Source of the DNA: DATACQ01 sp036555515
GTDB taxonomy: Bacteria; Desulfobacterota; Binatia; UBA9968
NCBI GenBank assembly: GCA_036555515.1
Contig: DATBLC010000367.1
Location: 1 to 64,000, forward strand
DNA length: 64,000 nt
Reading direction: 5' to 3'
Part shown: positions 34,415 to 43,935 of the stretch, piece after piece
Position numbering within the stretch: position 1 is the first letter of the stretch
Layout: the number at the start of each line of letters is the position of its first letter
The notes under the pieces: generated by a model
What the model saw: only the letters and a program-made list of their open reading frames with translations
Told to the model about the DNA's origin: nothing
Databases searched by the model: none
Position numbers and translations under genes: made by a program

Positions 34415-34939
34415 ATGTCGATATACCAACTCGGTGAAGACATGCCGAACATTCCGACCTCGGCGTACGTAGCTCCGGAGGCCACGATCATCGGTAAGGT
34501 AACGCTAGGCGAACGAGCGAGCGTTTGGCCCGGCGCGGTGATCCGCGGCGACAATGACACGATTCAAATCGGCGAAGTCTCCAACGTGCAAGACGGCGCC
34601 GTGCTTCACGTTGACCCGGGATATCCCCTCAAAATCGGCGCACATGTCACCATCGGGCATCAGGCAATGCTGCACGGCTGCACCATCGGCGACGGTTCGC
34701 TGATCGGCATCCAGGCCGTGGTGATGAATGGCGCGGTCATCGGCAAAGACTGCTTGATCGGCGCGGGAGCGCTCGTGACCGAGGGGAAAATCTTTCCTGA
34801 TCGCTCGCTAATTCTTGGCGCACCCGCCAAAATGGCCCGCCAGCTCTCGGACGAAGACGTTGAGAAAATGCACCGCGCGGCGCCTGGTTACGTCAAGCGG
34901 CAAGAAATGTACAACAAACAGTTAATGAAAATCGGCTGA
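34415..34939 (+). CDS. Gamma carbonic anhydrase-family protein
   Basis: 174 residues, left-handed beta-helix made of hexapeptide repeats (TIIGKVTLGERASVWPGAVI, IGDGSLIGIQAVVMNG). The metal site pattern is present: His in VLHVDPG, then GAHVTIGHQAMLHGCTIG with two further His. Matches the YrdA/PaaY/CaiE group of gamma-carbonic anhydrases, trimeric and zinc- or iron-binding. Start ATG at 34415 after GAGGAGA. Preceded by the MITE-like element and followed by a GTTCCANNC array. Function in CO2/bicarbonate or thioester metabolism uncertain. Confidence 0.9.
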   Translation: MSIYQLGEDMPNIPTSAYVAPEATIIGKVTLGERASVWPGAVIRGDNDTIQIGEVSNVQDGAVLHVDPGYPLKIGAHVTIGHQAMLHGCTIGDGSLIGIQAVVMNGAVIGKDCLIGAGALVTEGKIFPDRSLILGAPAKMARQLSDEDVEKMHRAAPGYVKRQEMYNKQLMKIG

Positions 34940-34957
34940 ATCGGTCGCTGCGCTCCA

Positions 34958-35002
34958 GTTCCAATCGTTCCAGTCGTTCCAAAAGTTCCAGTCGTTTAAG
35001 CT
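34958..35002 (+). repeat. GTTCCANNC 9-bp array
   Basis: Five 9-bp units: GTTCCAATC, GTTCCAGTC, GTTCCAAAA, GTTCCAGTC and a decayed GTTTAAGCT, beginning 18 bp after the gamma-carbonic anhydrase stop. An array in the opposite orientation lies 120 bp to the right, so a stem between them is possible. Confidence 0.88.
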
Positions 35003-35121
35003 CCCTACCCAGGTAAAGATATGTCGCGAAAAAAAGTCTTATAGTCCTGCTAAAGCATTCGGCAGACACGATGACAATAGGATATAGTCTCTAACGCGGG
35101 AGGATAGCGCGGCCTGACGTC

Positions 35122-35157
35122 TGGAACTGCTGAAACGATTGGAACAACTGGAATCGT
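35122..35157 (-). repeat. GTTCCANNC 9-bp array, reverse orientation
   Basis: Four units read as TGGAACTGC, TGAAACGAT, TGGAACAAC and TGGAATCGT on the plus strand. It lies just downstream of the radical SAM gene stop and faces the array at 34958-35002. Confidence 0.82.
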
Positions 35158-35191
35158 CCCGACCGTTTGAAAAGGCCTGAACAAGTCTTGA

Positions 35192-36946
35192 TCATACTGT
35201 AATCGGGCGCGGCTGGGCGCCGCTGGTTTTTTTCAACGCTGCCCTGGCCGCATCGGTGACTGTGAACAGAGCCAGAGATTCGGAGTCGGTTTCCTCCACC
35301 GGTGTCAAGGCAAGATCAGTGAAAGCGAAGCGGTTGGGGTTGGCTTTGATCTCTTTGCGCACCCTGTTGAAGCGCAGCCATAGACTCAATATGCCCCGAT
35401 GACTGCGCCAGACGTGTCTCAAGTATTTGAGGTGGAACAGGACCGGCCACTCCCGCGGCAAGCCGGGGCGGCGGTCGCGCCGGTATAACCGTCTCAAATA
35501 ACCGCCTTCCAGAGGATGGACACCCTCCAGCGTTTTGCAGCCAAAAAACCACAAGCAGTAAAACATCACGTTGCCGGCGCTCATGCCGCAGGCGGCGGCG
35601 CGCCGCATGACCCGCTCGATATGCTCCGGTGTATAGTAGGCGTCCCAGACGCGGTGGTAGATCCCCTGCCATTCTTCGCGCGACATCCGGGAGTGACCCG
35701 TCGTCACATGTTCCAGGTCGTACTTGTTCATGTCCGGATCCATCCAGACGCCCTGGGCCGCAAGCTTCTTATGATCCTCCGAGCCCGGCAGCGGCGTCAG
35801 GCAAAAGAACTCCAGCAGATCGACCGGCAATTCTTCCTTGATGATCTCGATGTCGTTCAGGATGCTCTCCGGGCTATCGGCCGGAAAACCGAGTATATAG
35901 CCGCAATAGGTCACCACGCGCACGGCTTTCCAGCGCTGTAGCATGATGCGGTATTCGGTGATCTTGTTCTGCTTCTTTTTCGCCGACAGCAGATTGTCCG
36001 GATTGATGTTCTCGAGACCGATGAAAATCCTGTGGCAACCGGCTTGGGCGGCTTTTTCAATGAAGCGCGGAATCTTATGGCACATGGTATCGACCTGAAT
36101 AATAAAGCTGACTTTGATTCCGTCCCGCTCGCGCAATTCTATCATTCGGTCAAAGATGGCTTCCCAATTGCGGTTGCGCGCAAAGTTGTCGTCGGTAATA
36201 AAAAAACTTTTCACGCCATTGGCGAAGTTCGCGCGCACGATCTGCTCCACGTCATCGGCGCTGCGGTGGCGCGATTTTCTCCCCTGCACGTTTATGATCG
36301 TGCAAAAGGAACACTGGAAGGGACAGCCGCGTCCCGCGTCGAAGGTGGTATAAGAACCCGCCGTGCGCGTGACCGCTGTCGGTGGCAGGATGGGAAAGAC
36401 CGCGCCTTCCATCGCCGGCAGATCGTCCATATAATTATAAATCGGCTCGAGTTGCTTCGCCCACGCATCTTTCAACACCTGCTCAAGCCGGCCCTCGGCC
36501 TCGCCCGCAAAAATTGTGACACCCGTGGCCATCGCGTCTCTGATGTCGGCCGGCATTTCGGGAAGCATGGCAAGGCATCCGCTGACGTGAAACCCACCGA
36601 TAACGACGGGAACGCCTGAAGCTCTAAGGGGGCGGGCGATATCGGTGGCGCGGGGGAACTGGTTCGACTGCACGCCGACAAGACCTACCATGCCGCCATC
36701 GGCCGCCAGCACTCGCCTGGCGATGCGCGACGGCTTGATCCGGGTATTGGTCTCGTCGAAAACCTCGATTTCAATATCGACTTCCGGGCCGAGCACGCGA
36801 CGGGCCGCGCAATCGGCCGCCAGCGCATGTAATGAAGCCAGCGAATTGGACGGAATTGCCGAGCGCACCCACTGAATGACATAGCCGTTATCGTCGTAGT
36901 GTGACGGCTTGATCAGAACAATACGAAATATCTTGCGGCGGGCCAT
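35192..36946 (-). CDS. B12-binding-domain radical SAM protein, copy A
   Basis: 584 residues. A B12-binding-like Rossmann domain at the N-terminus (RIVLIKPSHYDDNGYVIQW, GMVGLVGVQSNQF, VVIGGFHVSGC), then a radical SAM domain with the 4Fe-4S motif CxxxCxxC (GRGCPFQCSFCTII), and a GFPADSPES motif. The His-on cobalamin motif DxHxxG is not seen. Such enzymes (for example HpnP/HpnJ, bacteriochlorophyll and antibiotic C-methylases) usually do radical methylation. The 3' end shares a repeat-derived tail with copy B. Start ATG at 36946 is set by alignment with copy B; no strong ribosome-binding site. Confidence 0.9.
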   Translation of the reverse strand: MARRKIFRIVLIKPSHYDDNGYVIQWVRSAIPSNSLASLHALAADCAARRVLGPEVDIEIEVFDETNTRIKPSRIARRVLAADGGMVGLVGVQSNQFPRATDIARPLRASGVPVVIGGFHVSGCLAMLPEMPADIRDAMATGVTIFAGEAEGRLEQVLKDAWAKQLEPIYNYMDDLPAMEGAVFPILPPTAVTRTAGSYTTFDAGRGCPFQCSFCTIINVQGRKSRHRSADDVEQIVRANFANGVKSFFITDDNFARNRNWEAIFDRMIELRERDGIKVSFIIQVDTMCHKIPRFIEKAAQAGCHRIFIGLENINPDNLLSAKKKQNKITEYRIMLQRWKAVRVVTYCGYILGFPADSPESILNDIEIIKEELPVDLLEFFCLTPLPGSEDHKKLAAQGVWMDPDMNKYDLEHVTTGHSRMSREEWQGIYHRVWDAYYTPEHIERVMRRAAACGMSAGNVMFYCLWFFGCKTLEGVHPLEGGYLRRLYRRDRRPGLPREWPVLFHLKYLRHVWRSHRGILSLWLRFNRVRKEIKANPNRFAFTDLALTPVEETDSESLALFTVTDAARAALKKTSGAQPRPITV

Positions 36947-37260
36947 GATCTTATTCGATGCCCGGGTTCGAGCATCCTTCCTCATAAATACTGGATATCT
37001 TGGCACCGCGCAAACGGGCAGCCAGCTATCCTCCCCAAGCGCCGAGACAATGTCGTAAGGTCATTTTGAGATGCGCTAACCGAAGGATCTCGTCTTTGTA
37101 AGTGACTGAAATTGCGAAATGCGCTACTCAGCATGACCTCGATGAGGTTGCGCATATTACGGCAGAGTCTCTGGCGCGGTCAAAGATACAAGCCCGGGCT
37201 CTTGGGGGTTTGTCCGAAACGTTGAACTTGGACCCTTGAACTTTGAACGACCGAATAGTC

Positions 37261-37305
37261 TCGAACGTTTTGAACGCTTTGAACGACTGGAACTGCTTGA
37301 ACGAG
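37261..37305 (-). repeat. GTTCCANNC 9-bp array, reverse orientation
   Basis: Five units of the reverse form (TCGAACGTT, TTGAACGCT, TTGAACGAC, TGGAACTGC, TTGAACGAG) ending directly at the stop of radical SAM copy B. Preceded by TTGAACTT-type doublets at 37221-37246. The rest of 37007-37260 shows no gene. Confidence 0.82.
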
Positions 37306-37311
37306 TCTTGA

Positions 37312-39069
37312 TCAGACCGTAACCGCCCGTGATTGATGATGTGCGCCGCCTTTTTTCAGCGCAGCCCTGGCTGCATCGGAAACGGTGAACAGCGCCAGAG
37401 ACTCGTCGTTCGTTTCCTCCACCGGCGTCAAGGCGAGATCGGAATAGGCGCTGCGGTTAGGATTGGCTTTAATCTCTTTGCGCACCTTATTGTAGCGGCG
37501 CAGTAGAGAGATGATACCCACATGAGTCCGCCACAGATGCCTCAAGTACTTCAGGTGGAACAGCACCGGCAACTCCCGCGGCAATCCGGGGCGGCGGTCG
37601 CGCCGGTACATCCTTCTTAAGTAACCGCCTTCCAGCGGATGGATGCCTTCAAGGGTCTTGCAGCCATAAAACCACAGACAATAAAACATCACGTTGCCCG
37701 CGCTCAAGCCGCAGGCGCCCGCGCGCCGCATGACCCGCTCGATGTGCTCCGGCGTGTAGTAAATCTCCCACGCGCGCCGGTAGACTTTCTGCCATTCCTC
37801 GCGCGACATCCGGGAGTGACCCGTCGTGACATGTTCCAGGTCGTACTTGTTCATGTCCGGATCCATCCAGACGCCCTGCGCCGCAAGCTTCTTATGATCC
37901 TCCGAGCCCGGCAGCGGCGTCAGGCAAAAAAATTCCAGCAAATCGACCGGCAATTCTTCCTTGATGATCTCGATGTCGCGCAGGATATTTTCCGGAGTAT
38001 CGCCCGGAAAACCAAGAATATAACCGCAATAAGTCACCACCCTCGCCGCTTTCCAGCGTTGCAGCATGGTGCGGTATTCGGTGATCTTGTTCTGCTTCTT
38101 TTTCGCCGCCAGCAGGTTGTCCGGATTAATATTTTCGAGACCAATGTAGGCCCTGTGGCAGCCGGCCCTGGCCGCCTTTTCGATGAAATTGGGAATCCGA
38201 TGGCACATCGTATCGACCTGCATGATGAAGCTGAAATTGAGATTTCGCCGCTCGCGTAAATCGATCATCCGGTCGAAGATCGATTCCCAGTTGCGATTGC
38301 GCGCGAAGTTGTCGTCGGTAATAAAAAAACTTTTTATGCCGTTGGCCAAATTGGCGCGCACGATCTGCTCCACGTCGTCGGCAGTGCGGTGGCGCGACTT
38401 GCGCCCCTGCACGTTTATGATCGTGCAAAAGGAACACTGGAACGGACAGCCGCGTCCCGCGTCGAAGCTGGTAACGGATCCCGCCGTGCGCGCAACCGCT
38501 CTGGACGGCAGAATCGGATAAACGGCGCCTTCCATCGCCGGCAGATTGTCCATATAATTATAAATGGGCTTGAGTTGCTTCGCCCACGCGTCTTTCAACA
38601 CCTGCTCGAGCCGGCCTTCGGCCTCGCCCGCAAAAATCGTGACGCCCATGGCCATCGTGTCTCTGATATCGGCCGGTATTTCGGGAAGCATGGCAAGGCA
38701 TCCGCTGACGTGAAAACCACCGATAACGACGGGAACGCCTAAAGCTCTCAGTGGGCGTGCGATATCGACGGCGTGCGGAAATTGGTTTGATTGCACGCCG
38801 ACCAATCCCACCATTCCGCCGTCCGCCGACAGAATACGGCGGGCCATGCGCGACGGTTTGATCCGGGTATTGGTCTCGTCATAGGCCTCGATCTCAATGT
38901 CAACGTCGGGGCCGAGTACGTGACGCGAGGCGCATTCGGCGGCCAGCGCATGTAAGGAAGCGAGGGAATTGGACGGAATTGCCGAGCGCACCCACTGAAT
39001 GACGTAGCCGTTATCGTCGTAGTGCGACGGTTTGATCAGAACAATACGGAAAATTTTGCGACCGAACAT
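37312..39069 (-). CDS. B12-binding-domain radical SAM protein, copy B
   Basis: 585 residues, colinear with copy A and by eye about 85-90% identical, with the same CPFQCSFC cluster motif and VVIGGFHVSGC. The frame is open upstream to 39228, but those 53 residues come from repeat DNA (GTTCAAGGTTCAACGG); the start is the ATG at 39069 that matches copy A. Divergence is spread over the gene with the core kept, so both copies appear maintained. Substrates may differ by the C-terminal segments. No maturation partner nearby. Confidence 0.9.
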   Translation of the reverse strand: MFGRKIFRIVLIKPSHYDDNGYVIQWVRSAIPSNSLASLHALAAECASRHVLGPDVDIEIEAYDETNTRIKPSRMARRILSADGGMVGLVGVQSNQFPHAVDIARPLRALGVPVVIGGFHVSGCLAMLPEIPADIRDTMAMGVTIFAGEAEGRLEQVLKDAWAKQLKPIYNYMDNLPAMEGAVYPILPSRAVARTAGSVTSFDAGRGCPFQCSFCTIINVQGRKSRHRTADDVEQIVRANLANGIKSFFITDDNFARNRNWESIFDRMIDLRERRNLNFSFIMQVDTMCHRIPNFIEKAARAGCHRAYIGLENINPDNLLAAKKKQNKITEYRTMLQRWKAARVVTYCGYILGFPGDTPENILRDIEIIKEELPVDLLEFFCLTPLPGSEDHKKLAAQGVWMDPDMNKYDLEHVTTGHSRMSREEWQKVYRRAWEIYYTPEHIERVMRRAGACGLSAGNVMFYCLWFYGCKTLEGIHPLEGGYLRRMYRRDRRPGLPRELPVLFHLKYLRHLWRTHVGIISLLRRYNKVRKEIKANPNRSAYSDLALTPVEETNDESLALFTVSDAARAALKKGGAHHQSRAVTV

Positions 39070-39348
39070 GATCACGCTTAAAGGCGAGTCAGAGACTAGC
39101 CGATTAATACCGATTCCCGGCTCCGTGTCAACAGAAAACATGGTCGCTGCTAATAATGTCGCTGCACTCCAGTTCGGCCCTCGGGGCGGTTCAAGGTTCA
39201 ACGGTTCAAAGTTCACGTTCCGGATCAAACCCCAAAACTCCCAAAATCTCTTGACCCACTGCCACTACCTGCTCTATTTAAAGCTTAAAACAGCGAAACA
39301 CTTGTTTTCCCCGACGCTTTAGCCTTGAACAGGAGAATCGGAGCGATC

Positions 39349-40290
39349 ATGGCAGCGAAAATCGAAATCGATCAAAACAGGATGGGGCAGGTAACGCAGC
39401 GCAATAAAGGTCCGATTATTTGGCTTGACATGGACCAGAAGGAACTGGATGACGCTTACGACCAGACGGTTTACGCGCCGAACCAGCCTTTAGTCGCCGC
39501 TCGACGCAAGATCGCCAGTGAGTCGGTGTTGAAACGTCTTGGCTTGCCGGAGCGTGTCGCCTACGGTACCACGGAAGTCGAAAAGCTCGATATCTATAAG
39601 ACGCGGCGGCAAAACGCGCCGGTTGTGATATACATCCACGGCGGCGCCTGGCGTAACGGCACGGCAAAGGACTTTGCGTTCCCTGCTGAAATGTTCACCA
39701 ATGCCGGCGCGCATTTCGTCGTGCCCGACTTCGTGCAAGTGCAGGACGCCGGCGGCAGTCTGTTGCCGATGATCGAACAGGTGCGGCGCGCGGTCACGTG
39801 GGTTTACAAAAACGCGGCCTCCTTTGGCGGCGATGCCAAACGCATTTTTATTTCCGGCCATTCTTCCGGCGCCCATCTCGCGGGCGTGACCCTTGTCACC
39901 GACTGGGTTAACGATTACGGCCTGCCGCCGGATGTAATCAAAGGCGGGCTACTCGTCAGCGGCATGTACGATTTGAAACCGGTCAGGCTATCGAAGCGGA
40001 GCGAGTATGTGAAGTTTACCGACGAGATCGAAGAAAAGCTGAGCAGCCAGCGCCATCTCGAAAAACTCAACGCGCCCGTTATTATTGCCTACGGCACCCA
40101 GGAGACACCGGAGTTCCAACGCCAGTCGCGCGAATTCGCCGCCGCCGTGAAAGCCGCCGGCAAGCCGGTGAAACTGATCGTCGGCGAAGGCTTCAATCAC
40201 TTCGAGATGCAGGAAACCTTCGGCAACCCCTACGGCATCGCCGGCCGCGCGGCGCTAGCCTTGATGGAACTGAGAGTTGGGGGAGTTTAG
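39349..40290 (+). CDS. Arylformamidase/kynurenine formamidase-like alpha/beta hydrolase
   Basis: 313 residues. The HGGAW oxyanion motif (VIYIHGGAWRNG), nucleophile elbow FISGHSSGAHLAG, and GFNHFEM with catalytic His place it in the BD-FAE/kynurenine formamidase branch of alpha/beta hydrolases. The acid is probably in YGTQETPEFQRQS. It hydrolyses formamides or esters. Start ATG at 39349 after AGGAGAATCGGAG. It follows a GTTCAAGG repeat cluster at 39184-39224, and a 144-bp repeat begins 22 bp after its stop. Confidence 0.87.
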   Translation: MAAKIEIDQNRMGQVTQRNKGPIIWLDMDQKELDDAYDQTVYAPNQPLVAARRKIASESVLKRLGLPERVAYGTTEVEKLDIYKTRRQNAPVVIYIHGGAWRNGTAKDFAFPAEMFTNAGAHFVVPDFVQVQDAGGSLLPMIEQVRRAVTWVYKNAASFGGDAKRIFISGHSSGAHLAGVTLVTDWVNDYGLPPDVIKGGLLVSGMYDLKPVRLSKRSEYVKFTDEIEEKLSSQRHLEKLNAPVIIAYGTQETPEFQRQSREFAAAVKAAGKPVKLIVGEGFNHFEMQETFGNPYGIAGRAALALMELRVGGV

Positions 40291-40312
40291 CAAGGCTTGC
40301 CGCACGCAGTAC

Positions 40313-40456
40313 TTACTAATGAATTCGTTATTTAGAGACTATGTCGCTAGTGTGCGACCGAGAGGCGAGCCCTTCCGATCGCGGTCAATGGTTCTCTGCC
40401 TTGCCGGCCACCACCCCGTCCTCTCCATAGGTGGAAATGCCCCCCGGCAGGGCCTG
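40313..40456 (+). repeat. 144-bp dispersed repeat, copy 2
   Basis: Second copy of the element at 2719-2862, same orientation, four substitutions, equal length. It marks the left border of the accessory region that holds the toxin gene. The gap from 40457 to 40646 contains no other feature. Confidence 0.9.
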
Positions 40457-40646
40457 AAAACAACCTTTGCGCTCCTGTGCCCGCGCTCTCCAGGTCTCAC
40501 CCCTCGGTCGCTGTTTGGTTACTCAATTGTGGACTCCTTTTAATAAGTCAAGATCTGATTTGAAGATCGGCGTGGAAGATTTCCGCACGTTTTCCACTGG
40601 GACGTTAAAGTAGTTCCGGAGAAATCCTCGGCGCGTATAGAGTGTT

Positions 40647-43600
40647 ATGCGTGACCGCATTGTTCCCCTACAGCGCGATTTTCACCCACACAATCGCGCA
40701 ATTGACTACTCGCCGGTTCGGCGATATGGCTCCCGTCAGAGAAAAAGGGTGTCTAAATTACCTACCCATAACCAACCGGAGGTGGCGCGCTCACCGAAAC
40801 CCGCGGAGACTGAAGCTTGGAAAGCGGGCAACAGTTCCGAGGGTTGGCAGCGCTCCGCACAGCCTGCGGCGCCTCCCCTTGGCTTGAGCCAAGCGGCCCA
40901 CGGGGTTCCAAATCTTTCAGATGTGCTGCGCCAACTCACGTCCTCGCGAGCGCGGCATCGCGTGGTGCTGCAGATGCAGCGTTCCTTCGGGAACAGCTAC
41001 ACGCGCCGGGCAATCGAACGATCCCGCGCGACGGACCTCAACTCTCTAGCACGTTCTCCTCACCATAAGGGGAGGCGCCTGGAGCAATCGCCGGTTGCCC
41101 GTGCCGCCGCCCAGGAATTGGCTTCGGTCGATCCCGTAGAGAGCGAATCGCCCGCGCAATCGCTGGAGATCACTCCGCCGTTTGGAGATCCACCCGATAC
41201 TCCCGACTCAAACACATCGAACAAGCAGGCGCCGCATGGTTCGCGGAGCCTGGCGCTGACGGGCGCCGGCGATGCAGCTCCGAACCTCGGCGCAATTCAG
41301 CGAGCCATTGGACCGAGACTTGGGAGCGACGTCAGAAATACGCCTGGCCGGACAATCCGGCGTACCCAGGTTCATCCGCGCGAATCAACCGCCAGTGCGA
41401 GACCGGTCGTGCAGCGCGATTTGCTGGATGATTTTACCGATACGGTTTCAGATGTAGCGAGCAGCGCCGCCGACAAGGTCTCGGATGTCGCCAGCGACGC
41501 CGTCGATGCGGTTTCCGATGTGGCGAGCGATGCGGCGGATGCCGTATCCGGGGTGATCGACAGCGTGATCGGCGAGTTGCGCAAGGCGTTCGATGCCATC
41601 GTCGGACAGATTACCGAGGTGTGGGACACCGTCAAATCCGGTGTAACGAATGCCGTCGACGCAGTGATTCGGCAAGCGACCGGGCTTCTGGGCGGAATCG
41701 GCGCTTTCTTCGGGGCCATCGGGACAGCGCTCATCTCGCTCAATGTCGATTCGCTGCGCGCGGCCTGGGCAGGGATTATCGGCGCCGCCGACGCGGCTCT
41801 GGCGGGCGTGCAGGGACTTGTTGCGCAAATCACCGCGACGGTCGATGGCTTCTGGTCGGGACTCAAGCGGCTGGCCGATGGGCTCATCGGCGGATTGCGC
41901 AACCAGGCGGAAGGATTGATCGGTCGCTTACCAGGCCCAGTACAGGGAACAGCGCGCTCACTTTGGAAGACGATCGAAGAGAAGCTGACCAGCACCTGGC
42001 AAACTATCGAGTCGGGTTGGACCTCCTTGCGCGAATCGGCCCTGAAGCGTGTCGACGAGGTGGTCGCCAAGGTCGCGGGAGTGGTGACGAGTATCAAGAA
42101 TTCGGTGATCAGCACCATCATCGAGACGCTCGACCAGGTCAAGGGACTCTTCAACTTCATCAAGCAAGTGATTGCCAATCCCGACTCGCTGATCGAGCCG
42201 ATCGTTCAGGAGATCACTGGGCGACTGCAAGGATTGCCGGATAAGGCAAAAGGCGAGGCCCAGACCAAGACGCAGGAGCAAGCGGCCCAAGGTCCCGGCG
42301 CCGAGGTCCCGGCGCCAGCACGTGCCCAAGCTACGCCGGTGGTACCCATCCAACGCGTCATTCAGCGCGATGCTGCAGCGGCTGGCGCGCCGCGCTCGAC
42401 ACTCGGTGTCGGCGAGGTTATTTCCGGGTGTTGGGATTTCATCACCGATAAGCTCGCGACGATTTGGGGCAACCTCTGGGGGACCGTCAAGGAGATGGTG
42501 ATCGGGGTGCTCGATCCCCGGGCGATCTGGAAAGGGTTAAAGGAAGACTGGGCGAACATGACCAAAGAGCTCTCGACGCGGGCCGGTCGTTTCGAGAGTA
42601 TTCGCACGGACAGCTGGGACGGCTTCTGGGAAGACCTGCGGCGCTTTCTTAGCAACCTGATCGATTTCCCGCTCATCATCTGGCGAACGGCCAACGCCAT
42701 GCTGGGGCGTCTGTCGGTCTATATCGGGTTGGCGATCATTCTCGGCGGCGCCGTTGCCGGGGCAATCGCCGGAGCCACGGGCGGAGCGATCTTCGGCAGT
42801 GTCGTTCCCGCGGCCGGGACTGCCGCCGGTGGCGGCGTGGGCATCCTCGGGGGAGCATGGGCCGGAGCCCAAGCCGGCTATGCCCTGGCCGAAACAATCG
42901 GACTGGTGCTGCTGGTTTCGTTTGTTGCCGGGGAGCAGGTCTCAATCATCAAAGCCCTGAACGATCTGCTGTGGGTACCGCAAAGCGCGGACGAGCAGAA
43001 CGAGGATTTCAACCAGGCGACCGACAGCACCATTGCCGTTGTTACCGCCGGGCTTTTGATGCTGATCGCCTTCATCGGGGTGGCCATTGCCAAGCGGGTC
43101 TGGGCTTTCGTCAAAAGCATTCCGGGACGCTTCAAGCCCAAGCCCAAGGCCGTCGAGCCAACAGAGGTTAAACCGCCGCAGGACCGGCCGTCGGAAACAA
43201 AGCCACCTGAAGAACTCGGCGTGGAAGGCGGGAAAAAAGTGTTGGCTGAAGAGCCGACGGCCGACGGAAAACATAAGATCAAAATTACGGAGGACGGTAC
43301 CTGCCTTTATTGCACGGAGTGCGGCAGGTTGACTAAAGAGTATGCGGTCGAACTGAATGACCCGGCAAATGCCGACATCCTGACGAAGCTCGACAACGCA
43401 GACAAGATGAGCAATCCGAAGCTGAAAGCCAGACGGATGGCCGAAATCGAGGCGGAGCTGCAGAAGATACGCAATAATAACCCTAATCCCATTGACCCCA
43501 GAGCAGCGCGCGCCGCGCGAATTCAGTTGCTAGCCAGAGATCCGGCTCATGGCGGCAAGGTTACCCCAGGTTCGTTGCGGGAAGCCGAAGTGGCCGTGTC

Positions 43601-43892
43601 TCTGGAGGAAAGCGGCAAGGTCTCCGGTCCGATTCAGCGCGACCCCACCGGAGCCGCAGATTTCCTCGACGGAAGCGCCAAGCCGTGGGACGTGAAGGGA
43701 CCTAATTCGCACCAACCCCCAGCCAACGGCGGTTTCGATCTGGCTACCGACGCGGGCAAGATTGACGCTTCACTCGCTCTGGGTGAGAATGTTATGGTGG
43801 ACACCGGCCAGATGACGGCGGCGGATATCGCTACGTTGAAAGCGGAGGGAGTCACGCGCGGGTGGGGAGCCAAGGTGCAATTTTTCCCGTAA
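40647..43892 (+). CDS. Polymorphic toxin with eCIS-cargo-like N-terminus and nuclease-like C-terminus
   Basis: 1081 residues, no signal peptide. N-terminus: low-complexity basic leader, then VVLQMQRSFGN (107-116), the 'LQRxxGN' motif seen in cargo of extracellular contractile injection systems (eCIS, DUF4157-type proteins). 250-300: DVASDAVDAVSDVAS heptad-like repeats; 300-540: amphipathic helices; 690-760: glycine-zipper membrane segment (GGAVAGAIAGATGG); 796-818: second hydrophobic helix; 885-891: CLYCTEC. C-terminus 970-1080: REAEVAVSLEESGKV ... GAADFLDG ... WDVKGPN, an E-D-(D)xK arrangement resembling PD-(D/E)XK nuclease toxins. No metallopeptidase HExxH. A pentapeptide protein gene starts 43 bp later. 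Ribosome-binding site weak. Confidence 0.75.
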   Translation: MRDRIVPLQRDFHPHNRAIDYSPVRRYGSRQRKRVSKLPTHNQPEVARSPKPAETEAWKAGNSSEGWQRSAQPAAPPLGLSQAAHGVPNLSDVLRQLTSSRARHRVVLQMQRSFGNSYTRRAIERSRATDLNSLARSPHHKGRRLEQSPVARAAAQELASVDPVESESPAQSLEITPPFGDPPDTPDSNTSNKQAPHGSRSLALTGAGDAAPNLGAIQRAIGPRLGSDVRNTPGRTIRRTQVHPRESTASARPVVQRDLLDDFTDTVSDVASSAADKVSDVASDAVDAVSDVASDAADAVSGVIDSVIGELRKAFDAIVGQITEVWDTVKSGVTNAVDAVIRQATGLLGGIGAFFGAIGTALISLNVDSLRAAWAGIIGAADAALAGVQGLVAQITATVDGFWSGLKRLADGLIGGLRNQAEGLIGRLPGPVQGTARSLWKTIEEKLTSTWQTIESGWTSLRESALKRVDEVVAKVAGVVTSIKNSVISTIIETLDQVKGLFNFIKQVIANPDSLIEPIVQEITGRLQGLPDKAKGEAQTKTQEQAAQGPGAEVPAPARAQATPVVPIQRVIQRDAAAAGAPRSTLGVGEVISGCWDFITDKLATIWGNLWGTVKEMVIGVLDPRAIWKGLKEDWANMTKELSTRAGRFESIRTDSWDGFWEDLRRFLSNLIDFPLIIWRTANAMLGRLSVYIGLAIILGGAVAGAIAGATGGAIFGSVVPAAGTAAGGGVGILGGAWAGAQAGYALAETIGLVLLVSFVAGEQVSIIKALNDLLWVPQSADEQNEDFNQATDSTIAVVTAGLLMLIAFIGVAIAKRVWAFVKSIPGRFKPKPKAVEPTEVKPPQDRPSETKPPEELGVEGGKKVLAEEPTADGKHKIKITEDGTCLYCTECGRLTKEYAVELNDPANADILTKLDNADKMSNPKLKARRMAEIEAELQKIRNNNPNPIDPRAARAARIQLLARDPAHGGKVTPGSLREAEVAVSLEESGKVSGPIQRDPTGAADFLDGSAKPWDVKGPNSHQPPANGGFDLATDAGKIDASLALGENVMVDTGQMTAADIATLKAEGVTRGWGAKVQFFP

Positions 43893-43935
43893 GTTCGTGG
43901 GGAGAAGCGCGCTTAAGCTGACGCTTCGATAGATC

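Noticed and set aside
36032..38742. Plus-strand frames of 100-200 codons across the radical SAM genes
   Set aside because: They are parallel shadows of the two duplicated genes and mirror each other for that reason.
40647..43892. DUF4157 metallopeptidase in the toxin
   Set aside because: No HExxH motif anywhere in the protein; only the short N-terminal motif resembles eCIS-associated proteins.
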